Shown: one piece after another, positions 31,915-38,984 of the stretch
Position numbering within the stretch: position 1 is the first letter of the stretch
Layout: each line of letters starts with the position of its first letter
From: UBA4720 sp038227135
GTDB lineage: Bacteria; Gemmatimonadota; Gemmatimonadetes; Gemmatimonadales; Gemmatimonadaceae
Direction of reading: 5' to 3'
Assembly: GCA_038227135.1 (NCBI GenBank)
Contig: JBBRQC010000029.1
Coordinates: 1-38,984 of the forward strand
Length of the DNA stretch: 38,984 bases
The notes under the pieces: model-generated
What the model was told of the DNA's origin: nothing
The model's input: the letters and a program-made list of their open reading frames with translations, nothing else
Databases searched by the model: none
Position numbers and translations under genes: made by a program

Positions 31915-32810
31915 GCTTTCCACTCCATGCGGCGCAGATACCGCCCGTACAGGTAAAAGAGAACGACGAACATTGCCCCAACCGCCGCCAGGCCTCCTTC
32001 TGGTCCCCACGGACCTCCGGTGAGCCAGTCGGGACCGGAATCTACGACACGATAGTCAGGGTCATTCGAAGGAATGCCGCTGACCGCGATGTGCAGAGCG
32101 CCCGCCATCACCCAGTTCCAGGCGAAGTGCGCGGCACCCGCGGCGTAGAGGCTCCTGGTTGCCAGGAAAACCACTCCGAGGAAAAACCCGGCTACGATCA
32201 CCGCGAGAATCGATTCTGAGTCGGCGCCCGGATTCGTGACGTGCAGCAGGCCGAAAACGATGCTGGTTACAATGAGCGCCGTTTTCCACCCGGCCGCACG
32301 TCTCAGTATGGCAAAGACGTAGCCACGGATGAAAAGCTCCTCGAAGAACGCCGCTGGCAACAGAAGAATTGTCGAATGGCCGGCCTGCCCCCACCAGTTG
32401 CTCGGGGTGGTCGCGTCGATGCGGAGCATGTGCGTCGCAATCAGAAGCAGGCTCGCGGCGGCGATGGTGAATCCGCCGAGGACCGCGCCTCGGATGAGAG
32501 TCGGCGGAGCGGCGGCGGCTCGGTCGAGCCCTACCTCCGCCAGCGGAAGCTTGTCGATAAGCCGCAGCATCACCCCTGTGGCGATAAGCACGCTGATGAG
32601 ACTGATCCCCTGGAAAGGAGCCTCTCGTGGATCGACGGCTTTCGCTCCGATGATCAGGACTGCGACTGCCCCCAGCGCGATTAGCGCGGCCCACCAGACC
32701 GCATAGAACGCAACGATCCGCCAGACCGCTCCGAGGAGAAGCTTCGCCCTCGGCGGCAGCGACGCAGACGGCCGCCGCTGCCTCGCTGCTGAGTGCGGTG
32801 GCGCGGTCAA
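31911..32810 (-). CDS. CPBP family intramembrane metalloprotease
   Basis: A 299-residue membrane protein of the CPBP (CAAX protease and bacteriocin-processing, Abi) family, with about eight hydrophobic segments. The glutamate protease motifs are intact: EELFIRGY with Glu157, Glu158 and Arg162; FGLLH with His190; and HFAWN with His228 and Asn232. The start appears to be TTG at 32810, six bases after the thiolase stop, since no ATG or GTG occurs before the first membrane segment. No strong ribosome site is visible, so translation may depend on coupling. Its position inside a fatty-acid operon is unexpected, and the substrate is unknown. Confidence 0.88.
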   Translation of the reverse strand: MTAPPHSAARQRRPSASLPPRAKLLLGAVWRIVAFYAVWWAALIALGAVAVLIIGAKAVDPREAPFQGISLISVLIATGVMLRLIDKLPLAEVGLDRAAAAPPTLIRGAVLGGFTIAAASLLLIATHMLRIDATTPSNWWGQAGHSTILLLPAAFFEELFIRGYVFAILRRAAGWKTALIVTSIVFGLLHVTNPGADSESILAVIVAGFFLGVVFLATRSLYAAGAAHFAWNWVMAGALHIAVSGIPSNDPDYRVVDSGPDWLTGGPWGPEGGLAAVGAMFVVLFYLYGRYLRRMEWKA

Positions 32811-32816
32811 GCCGTG

Positions 32817-34028
32817 CTAGTTCGCGCGCTCGACGCTGAGAGCGACAGCGTCGCCTCCGCCGAGGCAGAGCGTGGCGAGGCCGGTTTTCGCGCCGCGGTC
32901 CTTCATCGCATAGAGTAGAGTCGTCAGCACGCGCGCACCGCTTGCGCCTATCGGGTGGCCGAGTGCGATCGCGCCGCCGTTGACGTTGACCCGCTTCCAG
33001 TCCCAACCCAGCTCGTCGCCATCGGCGAGCGCCTGCGAGGCGAACGCTTCGTTGGCTTCGATCAGATCGAAGTCCTCGATCTTCTTCCCGGTTTTGGCCA
33101 TGAGGTTTCTGACGGCCTTGATCGGAGCGAAGAAAAGATCTTCGGGAGCGGTTGCGCCAGTCGCATACCCAGTGATACGACCGAGGATTTCGAGCTTATG
33201 GTCCTCGGCGTATTGCTCGGAAACGACTACCAGAGCAGCTGCCCCGTCGTTCAGGCTGGACGCGTTTCCTGCGGTTACGCTCGGGCTCTCGTTCTGGCCG
33301 TTCTTGCCTGGGAACGCTGGCCGCAGCTTCGTCAGTGTCTCGACACTAGTGTCCTTGCGCGGTCCTTCGTCGGTGTCGACAACCGTTGGTCCTTTCTTGC
33401 CGGGAATCTCTACGGGCGCGATTTCGCTCTTGAACTTGCCGGCCTCGATCGCGGAAACGGCTTTACGGTGCGATGCGGCGGCGAACTCGTCCTGCTCTCC
33501 ACGCGTCACTTCCGCCTTGCGCGCCGTGTACTCGGCGTGACTACCCATGTGGACATCACAGGACGCGCACCATAGCCCGTCTTTGATCATGCCGTCAATC
33601 ATCTTCTGATCGGTGAGCTTGACGCCGTTGCGCATACCGTAGACGTAATACGGTGCGTTGGACATCGACTCCTGACCGCCGGCGACTATCACCTGAGCAT
33701 CGCCTGCCTTGATCGCTTGCGACGCGAGCATCACGGCCTTGAGCCCGGACCCGCAGACCTTGTTGACGGTGAGAGCCGAGATGGTGGCCGGGAGTCCTGC
33801 CTTGAGGGCAGCCTGACGCGCGGGCGCCTGGCCTGTACCCCCCTGGATGACGTGGCCCATGATGACTTCCTGCACGTCCTCGCCGGAGACCTTCGACCGC
33901 TTGAGAGCCTCGCGGATGGCGATGGCACCGAGCTCGGGCGCGCTAAGAGTCGAGAGAGCGCCCAGAAATTTCCCGATTGGAGTTCGGGCGGCGCCGACGA
34001 TTACGGGGGTTCGGGATTTATCAGGCAT
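32817..34028 (-). CDS. Acetyl-CoA C-acetyltransferase (thiolase)
   Basis: A 403-residue thiolase that condenses two acetyl-CoA or cleaves acetoacetyl-CoA. It begins VIVGAARTPIGKFLGALS. The nucleophilic Cys92 is in NKVCGSGLKAVMLA, the catalytic His358 in NGGAIALGHPIGASGAR, and the second Cys388 in LATLCLGGGDAVAL. Length and motifs are those of biosynthetic-type acetyl-CoA acetyltransferases (AtoB/PhaA) rather than trifunctional-complex subunits. It is the first gene of the minus-strand run, with a palindromic element about 30 bases upstream of its start codon. Confidence 0.95.
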   Translation of the reverse strand: MPDKSRTPVIVGAARTPIGKFLGALSTLSAPELGAIAIREALKRSKVSGEDVQEVIMGHVIQGGTGQAPARQAALKAGLPATISALTVNKVCGSGLKAVMLASQAIKAGDAQVIVAGGQESMSNAPYYVYGMRNGVKLTDQKMIDGMIKDGLWCASCDVHMGSHAEYTARKAEVTRGEQDEFAAASHRKAVSAIEAGKFKSEIAPVEIPGKKGPTVVDTDEGPRKDTSVETLTKLRPAFPGKNGQNESPSVTAGNASSLNDGAAALVVVSEQYAEDHKLEILGRITGYATGATAPEDLFFAPIKAVRNLMAKTGKKIEDFDLIEANEAFASQALADGDELGWDWKRVNVNGGAIALGHPIGASGARVLTTLLYAMKDRGAKTGLATLCLGGGDAVALSVERAN

Positions 34029-34057
34029 GATTGGTTCTTTTTTGCGGGTTTGGTCTA

Positions 34058-34075
34058 CCCGTTCAAGTTAACGGG
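34058..34075. promoter_or_regulatory. Inverted repeat upstream of thiolase, candidate operator
   Basis: CCCGTT at 34058-34063 and AACGGG at 34070-34075 form a perfect 6-bp inverted repeat with a six-base spacer. It lies 30 bases upstream of the thiolase ATG, where a repressor site for the acyl-CoA operon could sit. The same intergenic region (34029-34179) must also hold the divergent gntK promoter. No regulator gene is adjacent, and I see no clear promoter hexamers. Confidence 0.4.
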
Positions 34076-34179
34076 AGGCGGAAGTGCCTGACAGCAGTAG
34101 GAGGGAGTTACCGCCATCGAAGAATCGTGATAACGTAGCTCCCGCCACCCGGCAACTATGACTTGCTTAGCACTCTAGC

Positions 34180-34683
34180 ATGACCAGAGGGATATACGTC
34201 GTCATGGGCGTTGCCGGCTCCGGAAAAAGCGTGATAGGAGCGGCGCTCGCCAGCGCGTTGGGCGTCGAGTTTGTCGAAGGTGATCGGTATCACTCCACCG
34301 AAAACGTCGAACGGATGTCTCGTGGAATTCCCCTCACCGACAGCGACCGCGCACAGTGGCTTCGCTCGCTGGCGTTGCGAATGCGCGAGGCGAAACAAGC
34401 GGGCACCGGGTTGGTGGTGTCGTGTTCCGCCCTCAAGCGATCGTACCGGGACGTCCTTCGCGCCGAAGCCAGGGATGTGCGTTTCGTGTTTCTCGCGGGC
34501 GAACGAGCGCTGATCGCCGAGCGTTTGGCCGGGCGAACCGGACACTTCATGCCACCAGCCCTATTGGATAGCCAGCTCGCCGCGCTTGAGACGCCATCTC
34601 CCAATGAACGCGCCTGGGTGTGTGACATAAGGAAGTCGCCACAGGAGCTGGTAGCCGACCTCGTCACCCTCGCGTCTGCATGA
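34180..34683 (+). CDS. gntK: Gluconokinase
   Basis: A 167-residue kinase that phosphorylates gluconate to 6-phosphogluconate. The P-loop GVAGSGKS is at residues 10-17, followed by the family block FVEGDRYHSTENVERM and GIPLTDSDRAQWL, VVSCSALKRSYRDVLR and GHFMPPALLDSQLAALE. Ser replaces the usual Pro after the His of the GDxxH motif, a mild variation. Its stop overlaps the start of the gluconate permease gene by four bases (ATGA), supporting a gluconate utilisation operon. Nothing in the sequence suggests loss of function, even though the permease gene downstream is frameshifted. Confidence 0.95.
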   Translation: MTRGIYVVMGVAGSGKSVIGAALASALGVEFVEGDRYHSTENVERMSRGIPLTDSDRAQWLRSLALRMREAKQAGTGLVVSCSALKRSYRDVLRAEARDVRFVFLAGERALIAERLAGRTGHFMPPALLDSQLAALETPSPNERAWVCDIRKSPQELVADLVTLASA

Positions 34684-36019
34684 CACCAGACGCTCGCCTG
34701 CTCCTCTTTGCACTTATCGCGGTGTGTATGCTCGTCGTGCTCATCGCGCGCTTCAAGCTGCACCCGTTCATCGCCCTGGTTTCTGTGGCGCTTGCCATGG
34801 GCGTGATCGCAGGCATGTCGCCCGTCGCCGCAGTGAAAGCGTTCCAGGACGGGGTCGGCAATACGCTTGGCTTCATCGCTGTCGTGGTCGGATTGGGCAC
34901 CATGCTCGGCAAGATGATGGCGGAGTCAGGAGCTGCTACGCGCATCGCGACCACGCTGATAGACCGCTTCGGACAAGAGCGGGTGCATTGGGCGATCATG
35001 CTCGTCGCATTCATCGTCGGCGTTCCCGTTTTTTTTCAGGTGGGTTTCGTCCTTCTCATCCCCCTCGTGTTCACGATCGCTCGACGAACGGGGATGTCGC
35101 TCCTCAAGATCGGACTTCCTCTAGTCGCCGGACTTTCGGTGGTGCACGGGATGCTGCCGCCCCATCCAGCGGCAATGCTCGCCGTAACTGCGTACCACGC
35201 CGACATCGGCCGCACGATTCTGTATGGCTTGCTCGTCGGACTGCCTGCGGCCTCCCTGGCAGGGCCGATCTTCGCGACGTGGGTCGCCCCGCGAATTCCG
35301 CTTCCGGAAAACAATCCTCTGGCCGCTCAGCTGGAAGGCGAATCGGTTGAGGACATGCCGGCTTCGGCATCTCCGTCTTCACAGTGTTGATCCCCGTGCT
35401 CCTAATGCTCCTCGCCAGCACGGCCGACATCGCGCTCGACCCGGCGAGCCCAGGAGGCTCAGCGCTGCATTTTGTCGGGAACCCGATCGTGGCGCTGCTC
35501 CTCGCGCTGCTGTTCTCGTTCTGGTCGCTGGGCCGGTCGCGGCATTTCACGCGGGAAGAAGTGATGAAGTTCTGCAACGACTGCCTGGGTCCGACCGCAA
35601 CGATACTGCTGGTGATCGGCGCTGGTGGGGGATTCAACCAGGTACTCGTGCAGAGTGGTGTCGGAGGTGCGATAGCCCACATGGCCATTGGCTCCCACAC
35701 CTCACCACTCATTCTCGCGTGGTCGGTGGCAACACTGATTCGCGTAGCCACCGGGTCGGCCACGGTCGCGATGACAACTGCCGCGGGAATCGTCGCCCCC
35801 ATTGCGGTGGCGATTCCCGGGACCAGCGCCGAACTGCTGGTACTCGCGACGGGCGCCGGTTCACTTATGCTCTCACACGTGAACGATGCGGGCTTCTGGC
35901 TCATCAAGGAATTCTTCAACATGACCGTCCCGCAGACGCTGAAAACGTGGACCGTCGTGGAAACGATAATCGGCGTGGCAGGACTGGCGTTCACCATGCT
36001 CCTGAGCCTTGCGCTCTAA
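34680..36019 (+). pseudogene. gntP: Gluconate:H+ symporter (GntP family), interrupted by a frameshift
   Basis: Two reading frames together encode a complete GntP-family permease of about 446 residues. The first (34680-35390) begins LLLFALIAVCMLVVLIARFK, contains VHGMLPPHPAAMLAV and stops after VEDMPASASPSSQC. The second frame carries on with GFGISVFTVLIPVLLMLLA from 35360 and runs to the TAA at 36019, including GGGFNQVLVQSGVG, ATGSATVAMTTAAGIV and SHVNDAGFWLIKEF. Restoring one G in the CCGGC at about 35358-35362 joins the frames as DMPGFGISVF. The rest of both halves is well preserved, so this is either a very recent mutation or a sequencing error. If real, the protein lacks its C-terminal half. 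Confidence 0.88.
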
Positions 36020-36042
36020 GCATCTTTGCCGCACCCGCGCCA

Positions 36043-36204
36043 ATGACGCATCGAATTCTCCTCGGCAGAGGCATTCCAATCGTCGAGGGGTTGGCGCTCG
36101 AAGGAGTGCGCCCAGGTGAATACGATCTCATCGTGCTGCCAATGAAGGTAGGAGGGCACGAGGGAGCCCCCGCGCGGGCGATCTTGCGGAGCCGGACGCC
36201 TTAG
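36043..36204 (+). pseudogene. C-terminal remnant of a cyclase-family (kynurenine formamidase-like) gene
   Basis: This 53-codon stretch reads MTHRILLGRGIPIVEGLALE, then GVRPGEYDLIVLPMKVGG and HEGAPARAIL, ending at 36204. It closely resembles the C-terminus of cyclase-family metal hydrolases, where a late strand says that the protein is committed to an IVEGL..L..V..G.YEL..LPLK..G.DGAPARA pattern. The family is normally 210-260 residues and its metal-binding HxGTHxDxPxH motif, in the N-terminal half, is absent here. The sequence immediately upstream is the end of gntP, so about three quarters of the gene have been lost, probably by deletion. It is unlikely to encode a working enzyme, although an ATG is present. 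Confidence 0.65.
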
Positions 36205-36487
36205 CCGACCCTAAAGGGCACGCCCCGCCGCCTGTGCCCTCTGGCTCGATTCGGCAAACAGAAGGCTCCCCCAAAGAATAAGGGTGTGGACCTTTGAAGA
36301 GGTGTCTGCTCCGACGGTCGTCTGGATCAATACATGCTAGAGGTATCCATACACCAGTTGCCTGAATGGCGGTAACCCGCTAGTCGAAGCGTGGGTGCAC
36401 ATAACGCCGGGGTTTACCCTTGTGGCGCGCTGCCTGAGCGGATCACACATTCGCGCGTACGACCATTGAAGGTGGAAGGGGTTCGCC
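36205..36487. other. Intergenic region before the response regulator
   Basis: No gene is visible in these 283 bases. AGGGCAC at 36215-36221 can pair with GTGCCCT at 36234-36240, but the loop is 12 bases and no T-run follows on the plus strand, so terminator function is doubtful. The remainder presumably contains the promoter and leader of the NarL-type regulator. I recognise no riboswitch or operator. Confidence 0.4.
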
Positions 36488-37126
36488 GTGATCACCGTTG
36501 CCATAATCGAAGACAATCGCCTGGTCCGTGAGGGAATGACGGACATGCTCAACGAGCTTCCAGACGTGAAAGTGGTTCTCGCGGCAACTTGCCTCGAATC
36601 ATCAACGCTGAAGGACACGAACCCGCGAGTTGTTCTCCTCGACGTCGGTCTCCAGGACAGGAATTCACTGCGTCTGGCGGAGACGATAAAGAAGGAAATG
36701 GCCGATTCGCGGGTTATCGTCATGGACCTCTTGCCGATGCACGAAGAGATCGCCGAGTTCGTGAATGCCGGGGTAGCCGGTTTCATTCTCAAGGACGCCA
36801 CCTTCGAGGACTTCATCGGGACGATCCGCTCAGTTGCCGATGGCGCCCGTGTGTTGCCGGCTACGATGACGGGAACGCTTTTCTCTCAAATCGCCAAGGT
36901 CGCGGTCAAGCGAGGCCGCGAGGCGGCTCTGGAATCGGTCCGCATGACTCAGCGCGAGCGCGAGGTCATCGCCCTTATCGCCGTTGGCTTGAGCAACAAG
37001 GAAATCGCGAAGCGACTCAACATCGCCACCGATACTGTGAAGAGTCATGTGCGCAACGTGATGGAAAAACTTGCTCTCCATAGTCGCCTCCAGATCGCCG
37101 CCTACGCGCACAGCCACGACGACTAG
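36488..37126 (+). CDS. NarL/FixJ-family response regulator with an atypical receiver
   Basis: A 212-residue response regulator with an N-terminal receiver and a C-terminal LuxR-type helix-turn-helix. The receiver has acidic Glu8 and Asp9, phosphoacceptor Asp52 (VVLLDVG) and Lys102 (FILKDAT). The usual switch Thr or Ser is replaced by Asp80 (VIVMDLLPMHEE). The DNA-binding domain is clear: MTQREREVIALIAVGLSNKE, IAKRLNIATDTVKSHVRNVM and EKLALHSRLQIAAYA. The start is GTG at 36488 with AAGGGG upstream. No histidine kinase is adjacent, so it is an orphan. It precedes the ice-binding-like lipoprotein gene by 358 bases on the same strand, but regulation of that gene is only a guess. Confidence 0.93.
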   Translation: MITVAIIEDNRLVREGMTDMLNELPDVKVVLAATCLESSTLKDTNPRVVLLDVGLQDRNSLRLAETIKKEMADSRVIVMDLLPMHEEIAEFVNAGVAGFILKDATFEDFIGTIRSVADGARVLPATMTGTLFSQIAKVAVKRGREAALESVRMTQREREVIALIAVGLSNKEIAKRLNIATDTVKSHVRNVMEKLALHSRLQIAAYAHSHDD

Positions 37127-37484
37127 CGCTCGAGTCTCCGGCGCGCCGACGCCATTTCAACAGTTAGTCGAACAGTTGATACGCATTTCAAGCCTCCTGC
37201 ACGGAGCTGCTTCGCGGTGAGGCGCGCCGCCGGACCCGACTGAGACGCCCTCAAGCCTGCCAACACGGCAGACTAGTCGACGGATCGCTCCGCGGTACCC
37301 CCCAAAAGGAGTAGTCCCCCTTTCACCCATTTGGGCGATGGATGGAGAAATGGCGTGCACTAACATCATAATGTCTCCCGATGAGGTGGTCGTAGAGTCG
37401 CATCTACCCCGTGGAAGATTCCGCGAACAGGGACGCCATCTGCGTTCGCTCGCGTTCACATGCATCTGGTCAGGAGGAGTTCCG
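37127..37484. other. Long intergenic region and leader before the Ig/ice-binding-like gene
   Basis: No coding sequence is apparent in these 358 bases on either strand; a long minus-strand frame covering part of it is a shadow of the downstream repetitive gene. CATAAT at 37367-37372 could be a -10 element, but no -35 sits at proper distance. CCCATTTGGG at 37326-37335 is a short inverted repeat. A strong ribosome site, AGGAGGAG, ends the region at about 37471-37480. I found no match to a riboswitch that I know. Confidence 0.4.
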
Positions 37485-38984
37485 ATGGAAAGCGTCATCG
37501 CTAGCCGCGTTGTACGATCTCTGGGGCAGCGCGCGCGCATCGCACGAGTAATCGTTGCGAGCGCGTTTGCCGTGCTGTTCGTAGCGGCGTGTTCGAGCAG
37601 CACCGATTTCAGCCCAATAACGTCGCTGACCATCACACCGGCTTCGGTGACACTCCCAGTGAGTGGAACGCAGCAGTTCACGGTTGTGACAAAGGATGGC
37701 AACGGTAAGGTCATCACCGGCACAAGACCGACCTGGGCTGTTGTGGCGGGCGGCGGTTCGATTTCACCGACGGGTCTATTCACCGCCGGTACGACGGCCG
37801 GGACGTTTACAAATACGGTTACTGTGACGTGCAGCGGCGTTACGGTCACGGCAACGGTCATTGTGACGGGCGGCCCGCTGGCATCGATCGTGGTCACGCC
37901 GAATCCTGGAACCATGCCCATCAACACCTCGCTGACGTACACGGCGACAGGTAAAGATGCCCTCGGCAACACGGTTCCCATAACAGGGACCGTCTCCTGG
38001 TCGGTCGTGAACGGTGGCGGCACCATCCCCGCCGGTACCACAGGGCTAACGGCGCCATTCACAGCTGGCCCGACTGCTGGCACGTTTGCCAATACGGTCA
38101 GGGCAACGAACGGCACACTCTCCGGTACTGCGACGGCCATCGTAACGGCCGGACCACTCGCTTCGATCGTGGTTACACCGAATCCTGGAACCATGCCCGT
38201 CAACACATCGCTGACGTACACTGCGTCGGGCAGAGACGCCGGTGGCAACACGGTTCCAATCACAGGGACTGTGAGCTGGACGGTCGTCAACGGTGGCGGC
38301 ACAATTCCCGCCGGGACCACAGGACTGACGGCGCCCTTCACCGCGGGTAATGTGACTGGGACGTTCAGCAATACCGTGCAGGCATCGAACGGGACGCTGT
38401 CAGGTACGGCGACAGCGATAGTGACTGCTGGCCCAACGCCGCCGCCACCCAGTGGCGGGTTCACGATCCTCGGCCGCGCCGCGGTAACCTGCAGCATCGG
38501 AAGCATCATCGGAGACGTGGGCACCTTCCAGGCACCGGGTGATGCTCCTCCCGGCTCGATCACGGCCGCTTGCGGTCCTGTTACGACTGGGACGGTTCAC
38601 CCCCCGGGTGATGCGGCATCGAAGGCGGCTTACAATAACTTCCTCACTGCGTACACGGCACGCGCGCCTGTGGCAGGGGACTGTAACGCCGGCAATACCT
38701 TGACCGGAACCCTCGCCGGTGTATCGCTGGCACCGGGGACATACTGTTTCACCGCGGCGGCGGCGTTGACGGGAACCTTGACGCTCAACGGTCCCCCGAC
38801 TGCGACCTGGCTGTTCAAGATCGGGACTGCCGGAACTGGCGACCTCTCCGGCACCAACTTCACGGTGATCATGGCCGGCGGCGCTGTGCCGTGCAATGTC
38901 ACGTGGTGGGTGCGGCAAGCCTCGGCCATGACGACTTCCAATCTCAAGGGAACCGTTATGGCAGGGACGGGCGTCACCTTCACC
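37485..38984 (+). CDS. Lipoprotein with three Ig-like modules and an ice-binding-like (DUF3494) domain, 3'-truncated
   Basis: The frame is open from ATG 37485, with AGGAGGAG upstream, to the window edge, giving 500 residues so far. A signal peptide ends in a lipobox (AVLFVAAC, Cys36). Residues about 45-130 form a bacterial Ig-like module (LTITPASVTLPVSGTQQFTV). Residues 133-225 and 226-318 are two highly similar 93-residue modules starting LASIVVTPNPGTMP. A Pro-rich linker (TPPPPSGG) leads to an ice-binding-like DUF3494 domain from about 326, with FTILGRAAVTCSIGSIIGDV, SKAAYNNFLTAYTA, LAGVSLAPGTYCF and VTWWVRQASAM. Such proteins are surface-exposed and can act as ice-binding proteins or adhesins. 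True ice binding cannot be inferred from the fold alone; the end of the domain is outside the window. Confidence 0.93.
   Translation, partial: MESVIASRVVRSLGQRARIARVIVASAFAVLFVAACSSSTDFSPITSLTITPASVTLPVSGTQQFTVVTKDGNGKVITGTRPTWAVVAGGGSISPTGLFTAGTTAGTFTNTVTVTCSGVTVTATVIVTGGPLASIVVTPNPGTMPINTSLTYTATGKDALGNTVPITGTVSWSVVNGGGTIPAGTTGLTAPFTAGPTAGTFANTVRATNGTLSGTATAIVTAGPLASIVVTPNPGTMPVNTSLTYTASGRDAGGNTVPITGTVSWTVVNGGGTIPAGTTGLTAPFTAGNVTGTFSNTVQASNGTLSGTATAIVTAGPTPPPPSGGFTILGRAAVTCSIGSIIGDVGTFQAPGDAPPGSITAACGPVTTGTVHPPGDAASKAAYNNFLTAYTARAPVAGDCNAGNTLTGTLAGVSLAPGTYCFTAAAALTGTLTLNGPPTATWLFKIGTAGTGDLSGTNFTVIMAGGAVPCNVTWWVRQASAMTTSNLKGTVMAGTGVTFT
37881..38438 (+). repeat. Two tandem 279-bp in-frame coding repeats
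   Basis: The segments 37881-38159 and 38160-38438 are direct tandem copies with a period of exactly 279 bases (93 codons). They encode the second and third Ig-like modules. Long blocks are identical or nearly so, for example CCGAATCCTGGAACCATGCC in both copies. Differences are scattered, many of them silent. Confidence 0.88.

Noticed and set aside
35224..36204. 326-codon plus-strand frame as one gene
   Set aside because: Most of it overlaps gntP out of frame and is Arg-rich; only its last 53 codons resemble a protein family, reported as a remnant.
36215..36240. Hairpin AGGGCAC/GTGCCCT as a terminator
   Set aside because: The loop is 12 bases and no T-run follows on the plus strand.
37127..37484. 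Cyclic-di-GMP or other known riboswitch in the leader
   Set aside because: I could not assemble the conserved core of any riboswitch class that I know.
37157..38563. 468-codon minus-strand frame rich in Val, Pro and Thr
   Set aside because: It is the reverse complement of the Ig-like repeats. The plus-strand frame has a signal peptide, ribosome site and known domains.

Overview
The window is a GC-rich, gene-dense bacterial chromosome segment with about 30 protein genes, two tRNA genes and no phage, insertion sequence or CRISPR array that I can see. TonB-dependent transport, an Omp85-like barrel, an OmpA/Pal lipoprotein, several lipobox and Tat-signal proteins and a PilT-type ATPase indicate a diderm cell. 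The mix of a Minf_1886-type protein, Gfo/Idh plus DUF1080 plus TIM-barrel sugar genes, a GMC dehydrogenase with a hitch-hiker subunit, UPF0182 and LytTR regulators suggests a Gemmatimonadota-like organism. That placement is inference; the window has no rRNA or other phylogenetic marker of the usual kind.

Layout. 1-681 is the end of a LytTR response regulator. 717-3965 (minus) holds a UPF0182 membrane protein and a tiny TonB-plug-like periplasmic protein, separated by a terminator. 4057-7749 (minus) is an operon of a GMC flavoprotein dehydrogenase, its Tat-exported small subunit and a Gfo/Idh oxidoreductase. 7970-10093 (plus) is a two-gene unit: a protein made of two similar modules, then a PilT-like ATPase with an extra degenerate N-domain. 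10222-17880 (minus) is a polysaccharide-utilisation-like operon: TonB-dependent receptor, Tat TIM-barrel sugar isomerase/epimerase, Tat Gfo/Idh, DUF1080, MFS sugar/nucleoside permease and a small lipoprotein. 17978-20835 holds a SnoaL-like lipoprotein, an Omp85-like protein and an OmpA-family lipoprotein.

21392-34028 (minus) is one tightly packed run: thiolase, CPBP protease, 3-hydroxyacyl-CoA dehydrogenase, acyl-CoA dehydrogenase, leucine dehydrogenase-type enzyme, rpiB, glyA, a Minf_1886 protein, nnr, thiL, plsC, eno and ftsB, followed by initiator and elongator tRNA-Met genes. 34180-36204 (plus) is a gluconate locus: gntK, a gntP interrupted by a frameshift, and the C-terminal stub of a cyclase-family gene. 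36488-37126 is an atypical NarL-type response regulator. 37485 to the window edge is a lipoprotein with three Ig-like modules and an ice-binding-like (DUF3494) domain, cut off by the window.

The most interesting system is the pair of minus-strand operons flanking the PilT unit. Together they encode outer-membrane uptake, a flavin dehydrogenase, two NAD(P)-type oxidoreductases, a DUF1080 protein, a TIM-barrel isomerase and an inner-membrane permease. This is the gene set expected for glycoside breakdown through 3-keto-sugar intermediates, much of it in the periplasm. The substrate cannot be read from the sequence.
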